From contig CATIUR010000001.1 of the NCBI GenBank assembly GCA_949592205.1, positions 313,624,250 to 313,688,249 on the forward strand: a DNA stretch of 64,000 nt. The letters run 5' to 3'. The notes under the pieces were generated by a model. The model saw nothing but the letters and a program-made list of their open reading frames with translations. It had not been told where the DNA came from and did not search any database. Of the stretch, positions 44,619 to 53,040 are shown piece after piece. Within the stretch, counting starts at the first letter, position 1; each line of letters begins with the position of its first letter. The position numbers and the translations under genes were made by a program. This DNA comes from Helichrysum umbraculigerum (Eukaryota > Streptophyta > Magnoliopsida > Asterales > Asteraceae).

Positions 44619-45329
44619 CGCTATGAAAGTTACTGATACATGGGAATCATCTTTGCGGCTTCTATTTCAAAAAATACATATTCCCTGTATTAGAATTGCA
44701 ATTTTCTTGGCAATTTTTATTCCATATCAGCTTAGCAATGAATCCTTCTCCATCAACTGCAGCTCAGATATGTCTCATTGATTTTCAGTCGGTTAAAACT
44801 GCATGAGAAGGATATTTGCATATAAAATTTCCTTCACAGATGTCTTCTCTCTGATGACAAGTGCACTGTGATGAGGTATATTCTCACTGATAAGATTGTG
44901 TTCACTGACGCCATCTCTATATCTCTCCCTGATAAAGCTTTGAATCATATGTCAAGAAGGATGAATGTTTGGCCTGATTTCACTATGGTTGAAGGTCTTC
45001 CCTTTTACAAAATGACATCTATCAAAGGAATGTGAGTCAAAGCTGAAGATATCAAAAGTTGCTGAATCTCTTGATCGCTAAAGAAGATTGTCTTATCTAA
45101 ATCTGATTAGAGTATTGTAACTAAATGATCATGTACTTTATATTTTTAGTTTCAATAATATTTGAACTTTAGTGCAAAACTCAGATCATATCAAAAGAAT
45201 CCAAAAAGAAAGATGAATGGATCACAAGTATACAGTCACTGAATTTTTAAAATCTTAAACAGTCACTATAAACTTTCACAGCAACAAGTTTGTCTAGGGA
45301 GCTTCAATCATAATCATTTAGGGGGAGAT
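44619..45329 (+). other. TE-G 3' noncoding region and polypurine tract
   Basis: Starts with three close copies of AAAA[GA]TTGCTGACGCTAT (44554-44625, partly in the preceding frame). Otherwise AT-rich with no gene. Ends in TTTAGGGGGAGAT (45317-45329), the plus-strand primer. Confidence 0.6.
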
Positions 45330-46359
45330 TGTTGAGTCACTGGTCGCTGACCACGATGAAGTCACTGGTCGCTGACCAACTCAATTGTACACTGCTCAAT
45401 GAAGAAATGGATTGTATCGAAGCTGTTGTTGCTAATGATAGGTTTCGCTGATCGTCATTCATTCTGTTCGATATTCTGAGGAAGATTTAATGCTCAACTT
45501 GGTGTGTCGCTGATCTACGTCAGCGAGAGTATTACTTCTTCAAATCAATAAAGGTAAAAGTCACTGCCAGAATAAGAGCTAGTCACTGAAGATCTGTTGT
45601 TCAATTCATTCTACAAGAGCATGTTAGCTCGCAGTGAGTGAGGAGGATTACTGCATCTTCAGTGACTATTCAATAAAGCCTCTCTATCATCAAGTACTGT
45701 ACTTATCTATACATCAGCAAGAGTGTTCCAGTTCGAAGTATGTCTGAAAGATTACGTGGCAGCAAGTGATTGGTTTTATGGTAACGAGATATTTGCGGTA
45801 ACAGAATTGGGCGGTTTATCAGAGATCAGGACCAATCAAGCAGCGACACGTGTCCATCCAAGATCCTATTTTATAGGCGATATTTTAGGAACTCTTGTAG
45901 TATAAATAGTTCAGTGTTTTGTACTATTGAGGCTAGTCGTCATATGCACCGTTCTTCTGTTTGTCAGAGAACTAGTTTGTCTAGGTGTATGTTAAGACTC
46001 AGCGAGGTTAACTATCAGCGTGTATGTCCACTGTAGTTAATTCTCTTCATTGTAATAATCTAGCTAAGTGTTTGAATTGGATTAACTTTGGTTAATCCAT
46101 TCCGCATTCAACACTTTGTGAATTTAATAAATACAATTCACTTTCAGCTACTATTACTTGTCGTTCTTTAATTCTGTTATATCTTTAATCTGTTATTTCA
46201 ATACCGTCATACTCTGTTATAGATAATCAATTTAAAACAATCTGAAACACTTGGTAAAATCTGAAATTGTTTTTAATTGTATTCAACCCCCCCTTCTACA
46301 ATTAAACTTTACACTTTGTGATTCTAAATCATTAATTAATAGTGATTACGGGACTATCA
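45330..46359 (+). repeat. TE-G 3' LTR
   Basis: Same length as the 5' LTR and almost identical. A T/A change at 45779 opens the short frame 45723-45905, which is closed in the other copy. Confidence 0.93.
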
Positions 46360-46967
46360 GTTACCTTATGCCTACACCCAGGATATATCATCCGTAGAGG
46401 TCGCTTAGTCTTACAAGGCAAGTGAGGGGGGGTTTGAACAACCTATTTCTGATCAGCATCAGGATAACCTAGGATTCAGTGACATATGCTTTTAGGCTTT
46501 TAGACTAAAACGTAGGGTCCTAGTGTTTACACCGACTGTCCGTCTGATGATTTGCCCAAGGTAGTCTCCAATCATCTGTCTAATGAATATCATCCAGAAA
46601 CCCTAATTATCGAAGTTTCAGCAATCACGCTCTACCTGTTGCCTACTCTCTATTTTATTTACTTGTTTTATTTAGTATTAGTTTAGATAACCAACCAAAA
46701 CCTACCTACTTTTATAAACCCATCCTATCAGAAAGCTCATTTACGGTAAGTCCTTTTTAGTTCCATTCGCTCCGAATTTAAGAACGACACTCGAGTTATA
46801 CTTACTGCTTACTCCCCAAAAGTAGGTAGTACTTATAGTTTGAGCCCCAGCTCATATAAATTTAAAACCTAACACGTTCACACGTTGTTACGTCGTTGCC
46901 TGCAGGACCGCCGTGCCACCCCCTTGTAAAACGACCGCGGCAGAGTCAGCACTCTGACGGCGCAACA
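46360..46967 (+). repeat. TE-E 3' LTR, right part
   Basis: Resumes after TE-G with the second GTTAC copy and matches 19895-20499, ending GGCGCAACA before the TSD GTGGG. Confidence 0.9.
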
Positions 46968-47156
46968 GTGGGTCAGTTTCTGGACAACCCCAAAACCTTG
47001 TTCGTAGGCAGAAAGTACCTACAGCAGCGTATGATTGGGGACCTTTTTATGAGAAGACCATGAACAGACAATCTCAAAGGAAGATTTGGGATCCGGGAAT
47101 CGAGATCCTTTTAAGCAACACCTTGAGGACAAGGTGTTATTTGGGGACGGGAATAA
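46968..47156 (+). pseudogene. TE-A reading frame, second part, up to the 3' LTR
   Basis: Begins with the right TSD copy GTGGG and continues the frame of 17300-17785, with a TAAYDWGPFYEK-like segment and KIWDPGIEILLSN. Just before the LTR the +1 frame reads LEDKVLFGDGNND-like sequence. That resembles the acidic C-terminal tail that ends many plant retroelement polyproteins, so a small frameshift near 47120 is possible. In the current frame the reading runs on into the LTR and stops near 47281. Confidence 0.55.
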
Positions 47157-47499
47157 TGATACAACCTAAATTATTATTAGTAGAATATATTAAGTTTATT
47201 ATTTATTATTTTAATTATAGATATTATAATAATATTATATATGCTTTATTATTATTTAGGAAAATATTATTAGAATCTTAGTTTATTAAGGATAGCTTAT
47301 GGAGCAAGTTAGGATTATCTATATATAGGATTTTATCATTGTAAGTTTATTATGCTGAATATTGATAAGGGATTTGAATATCATCGGAGAGTTAGTTTAC
47401 CTCTCGAAAGTAAACTGTGGGAGAGTTGATCGATCAATCGAGTATCGATTATCTATGTTTTATTAGTTCGATCACGATACGAGTAACTGATTTGTATCA
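47157..47499 (+). repeat. TE-A 3' LTR
   Basis: Starts TGATACAACC and matches 1858-2220 with substitutions and indels. It ends GTATCA before the TSD copy AAGGA. Confidence 0.75.
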
Positions 47500-47514
47500 A
47501 AGGAATACAACAAT

Positions 47515-48575
47515 AAACACCCTTTTGAAAGGAGGATAACTCTCACATTTCGGAAGGTCAAGGTTCAAATCCCACTTTGTGCCAAAAAATTCTAGGGGTC
47601 ATGTCAATCTCGTTAGGGAAAGCTTTACCTGGGCCTAGGGCTGTTCAAATTCGGATATCCGAAAATTCGGATATCCGAATTTCGGATATCCGAAAATTCG
47701 GATAGTGAATTATGGTATCCGAAATCCGAATCCGAAATTTCGGATATCCGAACTTCGGATATCCGAAATTTCGGATACGGATAACGGATAATCCGAAAAT
47801 ATCCGAAAAAAGAGATTGAAAATCTGCAGTTGAGGATAATGAGAAGATTGAGAAATTAGAACTTGAAAACAACAAAATATTACCCAATAATTCTATACAT
47901 ATAATCGACTTACACAAACAAAGATTGGGTTCTGCATTTATGTGCTAAATAGTGGGATATTCACGAGATTCGAATAGGATTATTTTATTTGAATCTTTCA
48001 ACCAATCTTGGCAACAATACTCACTGCTCACATCCAATAATATGCAAATAAAAAAAATACTTACGGTTTACAGCAGATGAGAAAGAAAGAAAGATAACGA
48101 CTAAATTTAATGTTATTATGACGCGAGTGAGATTTGGATTTCAAGGAATCTGGAGTTCAACGATTTTGATAGCAAGAAGGAGACTTACTTGGGCCTTTTA
48201 GTGTTTAAATTGAAAGGTGAATATAGGGTTTTTTAAGAATGGGGGTTTCGTTCACAGACATTTTAGTAATTTTGGAGCATAGAAAACAACAATATAAAAA
48301 CATATAATTATTTTCGGATATTTCGGATATCCGAAATATCCGAAAATTTTGAAAATCGTTATCCGAATCCGAAATTTCGGATATCCGAAATTCGGATATC
48401 CGAAATTTCGGGTATCCGAATTTTCGGATAATTTCGGATCGGATTTTCGGATATTCGGATTTCGGATTCGGATACGGATATTTTTGAACACCTCTACCTG
48501 GGCCTAGTCTGTGTGGCAGTGGGTTTGGTCCCCATGGAATAGTGGATCGCCAAAAGTGATGTTGAAACCACGGCT
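47515..48575 (+). repeat. tRNA-derived SINE-like copy, split by a hAT element
   Basis: 47515-47635 contains GGTTCAAATCCCA (47570-47582), a good pol III B box, preceded by GGATAACTCTCACATTT (~47542), which could be a decayed A box 25-30 bp upstream. The sequence then continues past the hAT insertion at 48505 with GTGGGTTTGGTCCCCATGG, a pattern seen in the bodies of plant SINEs. The end near 48575 is uncertain, and no TSD or poly-T/TTG tail was fixed. Confidence 0.45.
47636..48496. mobile_element. Non-autonomous hAT-type element, 861 bp
   Basis: Ends TAGGGCTGTTCAAA and, inverted, TAGAGGTGTTCAAA. They are flanked by the perfect 8-bp duplication CCTGGGCC (47628-47635 and 48497-48504), the hAT hallmark. 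The outer ~180 bp at each side are packed with the palindrome TTCGGATATCCGAA and its variants, typical subterminal transposase-binding repeats, and the two ends could pair with each other. The middle (47800-48300) is AT-rich and has no transposase. The frames at 47645-47917 and 48252-48491 are products of the repeat. Confidence 0.9.
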
Positions 48576-48819
48576 AAAATAAAATTACGAAATAAGAAAA
48601 TTTCTGCCATGTGAGATGCGCGAAACAGAACTAGTGAATAGGTGTTGTACCTATAATCATGAGTTACCAAATTTTATGATTCATAGTGATGGTCAATGTT
48701 TCATAAAATTTAAAAACATGGTTTTCACACAATTCAACATGGACTCTTTCCGTGACTTGTGATTCACAACCACAACGTAAAAAAGCTACTACGCTATAAT
48801 TAATCCTCCAAATAGATAA

Positions 48820-49768
48820 GGGTTAATAATGGTTTAATACCCAAACTTTCAACTTTTTTTTCGTTTTAACACCTCAATTTTTTTTAACGTTTTTACACTC
48901 CAACTTATAGTTTGACCAAAACTTAATACCAAAACTTTCAATTTTTTTCCGTTTTAACACCTCAACTTCTTTTTTAATGTTTTAACACTCCAACTTATAG
49001 TTTGATCACAATTTAATCCCTTTAGTTTGTTTGTCCATTTAAGATTACACTTCTGGATTTTTTTTGTTAACTCTTTAGTTTGAAATAATCAAGATTCGAT
49101 TTGAATACACTAGAAATTCTTCTTATGTGTTGTCTATTTAATATGTATTCTATTAATCCTTCAAAGAATACTAAGATTAGCTAACCTCGGGATCTCGAAT
49201 GTTTAGCTAACCCCGTGATCTCGAATGTTATTATCCTGTTAATTATAGTTTATTATTGTTATAATTCTAACTTATTACCTGGTCTGATTTTAATCAGGGT
49301 ATTTATAACCGGTAACCTGCTGAATAGGTAATGTTGAAATAATTGACTAGAAATACCCATTTATCGTTTAATACCCATTTATCATTTTTTAGCAACATAC
49401 ATTCATTATAAATAGCTTTTCTTATAACTAGAAATATTATACACGAAAATATTATAAAATCAATTGTGATGACACGTTACAATTAATTTATAAGCATTTA
49501 AATCATATATATGTAAGTATCAAAAAAATCCATAAGTTTAATTTTTAACGGCCAAACAAACGAAAGAGATTAAACTGTGGTCAAACTATAAGTTGGAGTG
49601 TTAAAATGTTAAAAAAGAAGTTTAGGTGTTAAAACGAAAAAAAAGTTGAAAGTTTGGGTATTAAGTATTGGTCAAATTATAAGTTGGAGTGTTAAAACGT
49701 TAAAAAGAAAGTTGAGGTGTTAAAACGAAAAAAAATTGAAAGTTTGGGTATTAAATCATTATTAACCC
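48820..49768. mobile_element. Mutator-type MITE, 949 bp
   Basis: Ends GGGTTAATAATGGTTTAATA and, inverted, GGGTTAATAATGATTTAATA. The 9-bp duplication AATAGATAA is perfect (48811-48819 and 49769-49777). Each arm (~200 bp) itself consists of two tandem copies of a ~90-bp unit with ACCCAAACTTTCAA, TCGTTTTAACACCTCAA and ACACTCCAACTTATAGTTTG, so the arms can pair in two registers. The middle is AT-rich without genes. It belongs to a different family from the large MULE. Confidence 0.88.
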
Positions 49769-49777
49769 AATAGATAA

Positions 49778-50348
49778 TAACGAAAGGAGATTTACTTCAA
49801 CCACACTGAATAAGCTACTTGGACAGCTATTCTATGAATTTCAATCAGAGTCACAGAGGACTGTTCGTTCCCAAGTTATCAGGAAAACAAATTTCAATTG
49901 TTATGCGGGATGAAGCTCCAATTCCATTGGTTATACAGTAGATTTTCCTATAAATTATGTCCACTGGAACACTAATAGAGATTATACATAAATGTGGGAT
50001 GGTTGGGTTTTATTTGTGAATATGTCAAGGGTTTTGGTGCGTAAAGGCAAATTAATATGGAGCCTTGCTAAGTGAACAAAAAACCCATCATGATTCACAA
50101 GGAACCGTGTGTGCCTTACATTTGTAATGTGAAAGAGAAGCATAGCCAACAACATTACAGAAATTACCCTATTACTTTAAATCCGTCATGAGAATAAAGC
50201 AATTCTATACATTATATACAGCCAACATATCACATAACTTATTCATCATCCTTTGCATATATTTTTGAACTCGTAACTTTCAAGCATAGAAAACTCAGAC
50301 ATGTGAATGCCCAGGCTGCTGACAATTACAGAATGAGGAGTTACTTGC
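49778..50348. other. Intergenic and probable 3' UTR of the SOUL gene
   Basis: No gene. The right part will contain the 3' UTR of the leftward-reading SOUL gene. Confidence 0.5.
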
Positions 50349-52359
50349 TTACTCTTGTTTCCTTTCCACTTCTATGAAAATTTCATTACGTCGTGTAAAT
50401 GGAAGTGTGAATGGTGGATTGTACTGAAAATACATAGGAATTGTTATTGTCCTGTTCTAAGATGAGTTTCGTTTAGCAAAAGTATGGAAAATTACCTGTG
50501 CAACTTCCACCAGTGCACCACTTTTTACTTTGAATTGAGTATCGTTCTTTAGGATTTTGCGAAGTGTAGATTCCCGCCGCATAACATCTTCATCAGTGAC
50601 AAAACCTTAAATTTCATGGAAAAGGAGTGAGCCTCAGGAATCACAAGAAGTTTATTTTTTCTTAACTCTAACAGTTGTTATCAAAATGGGCTAATTTCTC
50701 CTTTCCCATATAATACTATCGTTGAAGGAATTATTAACCTGAATAGGCTACAACAGCCACAGTTCTGCCTGGCACCTCTTTGATAGTTACAGCAGAGTTT
50801 TTGGGCAGTGGCAGGTTGGAACCATACTTTGAAGGCATGACAAACGACATTTTCCACTTATCTTGATCTTCGATCTGAATATTAGTAATCAAATGGAATG
50901 TATAAAATGAAATATGTGATCCCATGTAATCAACTCCAAAGTCTTCTTAGATTCATCATCTATTTAGTCATTCTAATTGACTGCTAATCATATATTTGCT
51001 CAAATGTAGACATAGTTCACAAAGAAAGCATAGCATTGTATTGTAAAAACCAATATCTTTGGAAGACCACTAAAGAGATAAAAACACAACTATCATCAAC
51101 TAAGATCTAAATAACATAAACATGAAAAAAGACCTACTTTCTTTGTTATCACAGGGGTAGTCATATCCATCTTCTCGCCACCAGACTGTGTTCTTGTGAC
51201 AACAGGAGTCGTCATCTCCATCGTCTCATTTGCCACATTCTGCAAAAAAAATATAGATGTCAAACAAAATAGAAAATAATAAATTAACTGGAGCATATTC
51301 TAAAACCTTTAACGGATACCTTACCAAACAGGTACTCAGCTAGTACATTGAACGATTGAGATGAACCATTCAAATCAAAACCATATTTCCCAGGCATTGT
51401 AGTCTCAGCTACAAAGTAAGGCTGATTGAAAGTCAGAATTAAAGTTAACATCTCTTAAAAACTAGTAAACTAAAACATTTTAAAAAGTAAACTAGGCACT
51501 ACCTCAAGTTCTCTAATCTCATACTGATCATTTCTACTCAAAACTTTAAACTTCACAGTTTCGAGATCTGGAACTGCAAATACAAACTCCACAATATCAT
51601 TGAAATAGAAACCATAACATGAAAAATCTAGAGGTGGTAATTTTAGACCTATTGATTATTTATGGGTCAAGTTGGGTAATAGTTAAGGGGTGATAGATTT
51701 CTTGGGTCTCCCTCTATTTTTAGATGGGTCTAAATGGGTATCTCATATAATCTCTAATTGTATAACAATTAACCAACGGGTTTAGCGGGTAAAATTTTTT
51801 TGAACACCTCATTTCATAATTCACTCAAATAAAAAAAAAGTTTGGTGGAAGCACAATGGGCAACCTGAGTCAAGGCCCGTTTGATAAAGACCCATTTAGA
51901 CCCGTCCTCTAAATGACCCATCTAGACCCGTGACCTGACCCATTCATTTTGCCACTTACAGAAAAATCTTATCTTATAAATGAAAGAAGTACCTGACATC
52001 AAAGCTTCTTCTAAATTTCGACTCTCGAATCTCTTCGGAAACACGTATCTAGCAGTTTCTGTAGCCAAATCAGCCAAAACTGCAATGAATTCAATTAAAA
52101 TAACAATTAGACATAAAATTAGGTGATTTAGTTCACAGTTAGAGATAAGGTTAAGGTAAGTGTGAAGACATTTACGTCGTTGAGAGACGGAAGTAGTTTG
52201 TGAAGCTAGAGCAAAGATAAGTGATACTCGAGCTTCGAGAGCGGACATATTGTTAGTAGTGGTTCGTGTCCTGGAAACGACGGATGATGGTGGTGGTCTT
52301 ACGGTGGCCATTGATTTGGAGATTAGGGTTTGGGTGGAAGGGTAAATTGACTGAGACAT
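50349..52359 (-). CDS. SOUL heme-binding family protein, plastid type, eight exons
   Basis: Exons read leftward at 52359-52176, 52079-51993, 51573-51503, 51421-51320, 51239-51138, 50874-50739, 50605-50496 and 50423-50349; all introns are GT-AG. They sum to 867 nt with consistent phases, giving 288 residues and a TAA stop. The Ser/Thr/Arg-rich, acid-poor N-terminus (~1-60) looks like a chloroplast transit peptide; a second ATG at 52311 (MATVRPPP) is an alternative start. The SOUL domain covers ~95-288, with ETVKFKVLSRNDQYEIREL, AETTMPGKYGFD, the tandem METMTTPV/DMTTPVIT-like signature, KWKMSFVMPSKYG, RTVAVVAYSG and a C-terminal YNPPFTLPFTRRNEIFIEV. It resembles Arabidopsis chloroplast SOUL proteins of the At3g10130 type, presumed to bind or traffic heme/tetrapyrroles. 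The exact biochemical role is unsettled. No lesion seen. Confidence 0.93.
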
Positions 52360-53040
52360 AATGATTTGTGGTGGCGATAGTGTGAATACGTGTTTAATTT
52401 TTAGTTGGGAAATAGACGAGTGGTGGTGGTATTTTGTATTTATTTGTAACAGACTTTTGTATGGCGTTGTGGACTTGTGGGAAATGGCTCTGTTAACAAA
52501 AAATAGCCATTACCTTCAAAAAGAAAGAAATGCTAGCACACTCGTTGTTGCCATTTTTCACATTTTGTATTATACTTCTTGGTTAAAACACATGGCATCT
52601 TAAAAAGAAACTTTCTATAGAAGAAAGATCACAGTAATTGCAAAACAAGAAAGTGAAAGTCATGTAATAAAAATCATGTTGTACATTATCTACGGTTCAA
52701 CAACCAGATTCTCTATGTCCATGGATCCGAACCAGATGGCAATTCATTGCCATTGTCGATGTAATTGTAGCCTCTATCCATCAGTAACCATTTGTGCAAA
52801 CTAGAGGCCAACACTAGTAAAGCAAATAAATGACCAAATAAAAAACGAATTTTGAAAGATAAATTCTTTATCACTACTGAAATTTTGTAGTCTAATTGCT
52901 GCTTAATGTTGTTGAATAAAGGTTGTACAAACAACCTGGTGTTTACATAAACAAAAGCAAGTTAAAACCAATAGATGTTCAAGATGCACACTAAGTGCTT
53001 GATAAAATGTCTCAACCAACTGTTCAATTGTTTATGCGTA
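52360..53040. other. Upstream region of the SOUL gene and unannotated sequence
   Basis: The first ~250 bp should hold the SOUL promoter (reading leftward); no clear TATA box was fixed. Beyond ~52600 the sequence is AT-rich without genes. CCATGGATCCGAACCAGATGG near 52720 is not part of a recognisable gene. Confidence 0.4.

Larger units (their letters stand above)
37017..46359 (+). mobile_element. TE-G: Ty1-copia retrotransposon, SIRE-like
   Basis: Both LTRs are exactly 1030 bp (37017-38046 and 45330-46359), start TGTTGAGTCACTGG, end GGGACTATCA, and differ at about ten to fifteen sites. The TSD GTTAC is perfect (37012-37016 and 46360-46364). The primer site is tRNA-Met, and the polypurine tract TTTAGGGGGAGAT precedes the 3' LTR. 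The pol order protease-integrase-reverse transcriptase-RNase H identifies copia. The extra ~2.6 kb between pol and the 3' LTR with remnants of a further reading frame is typical of the SIRE (Maximus) lineage, whose members often carry an envelope-like gene. One premature stop in gag is the only clear lesion in gag-pol. Youngest or near-youngest insertion, inside the 3' LTR of TE-E. Confidence 0.92.
17786..46967 (+). mobile_element. TE-E: non-autonomous Athila-like LTR element
   Basis: LTRs 17786-20499 (2714 bp) and 34935-46967 (split by TE-G) start TGATGTATCG and end GGCGCAACA. The 5-bp TSD GTGGG is perfect (17781-17785 and 46968-46972). The primer site is tRNA-Asp type, as in Athila/Tat elements. 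Without TE-F and TE-G the element is ~12.5 kb. It carries a 456-residue frame near the 5' end, an ATHILA-ORF1-like frame behind a probable intron, and a long 3' noncoding part with two polypurine modules. No gag knuckle, protease, reverse transcriptase or integrase is present, so it would depend on an autonomous relative. LTR divergence looks like roughly one percent. It lies inside the reading frame of TE-A. Confidence 0.9.
1858..47499 (+). mobile_element. TE-A: old short LTR retroelement hosting the whole nest
   Basis: The terminal repeats 1858-2220 and 47157-47499 both start TGATAC[GA]ACC and share most of ~350 bp. The flanks are AAGCA (1853-1857) and AAGGA (47500-47504), a 5-bp TSD with one change. 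A tRNA-Met-like primer site follows the left LTR, and a purine run (GGGGACGGGAATAA) precedes the right one. With later insertions removed, the internal part is only ~0.9 kb: a leader (2221-2452), one reading frame (17300-17785 joined to 46968 onward) and the 3' end. No protease, polymerase or integrase is visible, so it is non-autonomous or a deletion derivative. The LTRs are clearly more diverged than those of the elements inside it, consistent with greater age. Confidence 0.8.

Noticed and set aside
47645..48491. CRISPR-like appearance of regularly repeated GGATATCCGAA
   Set aside because: The repeats are palindromic, irregularly spaced, without unique spacers, in a plant genome, and lie in the arms of an 8-bp-TSD hAT element.
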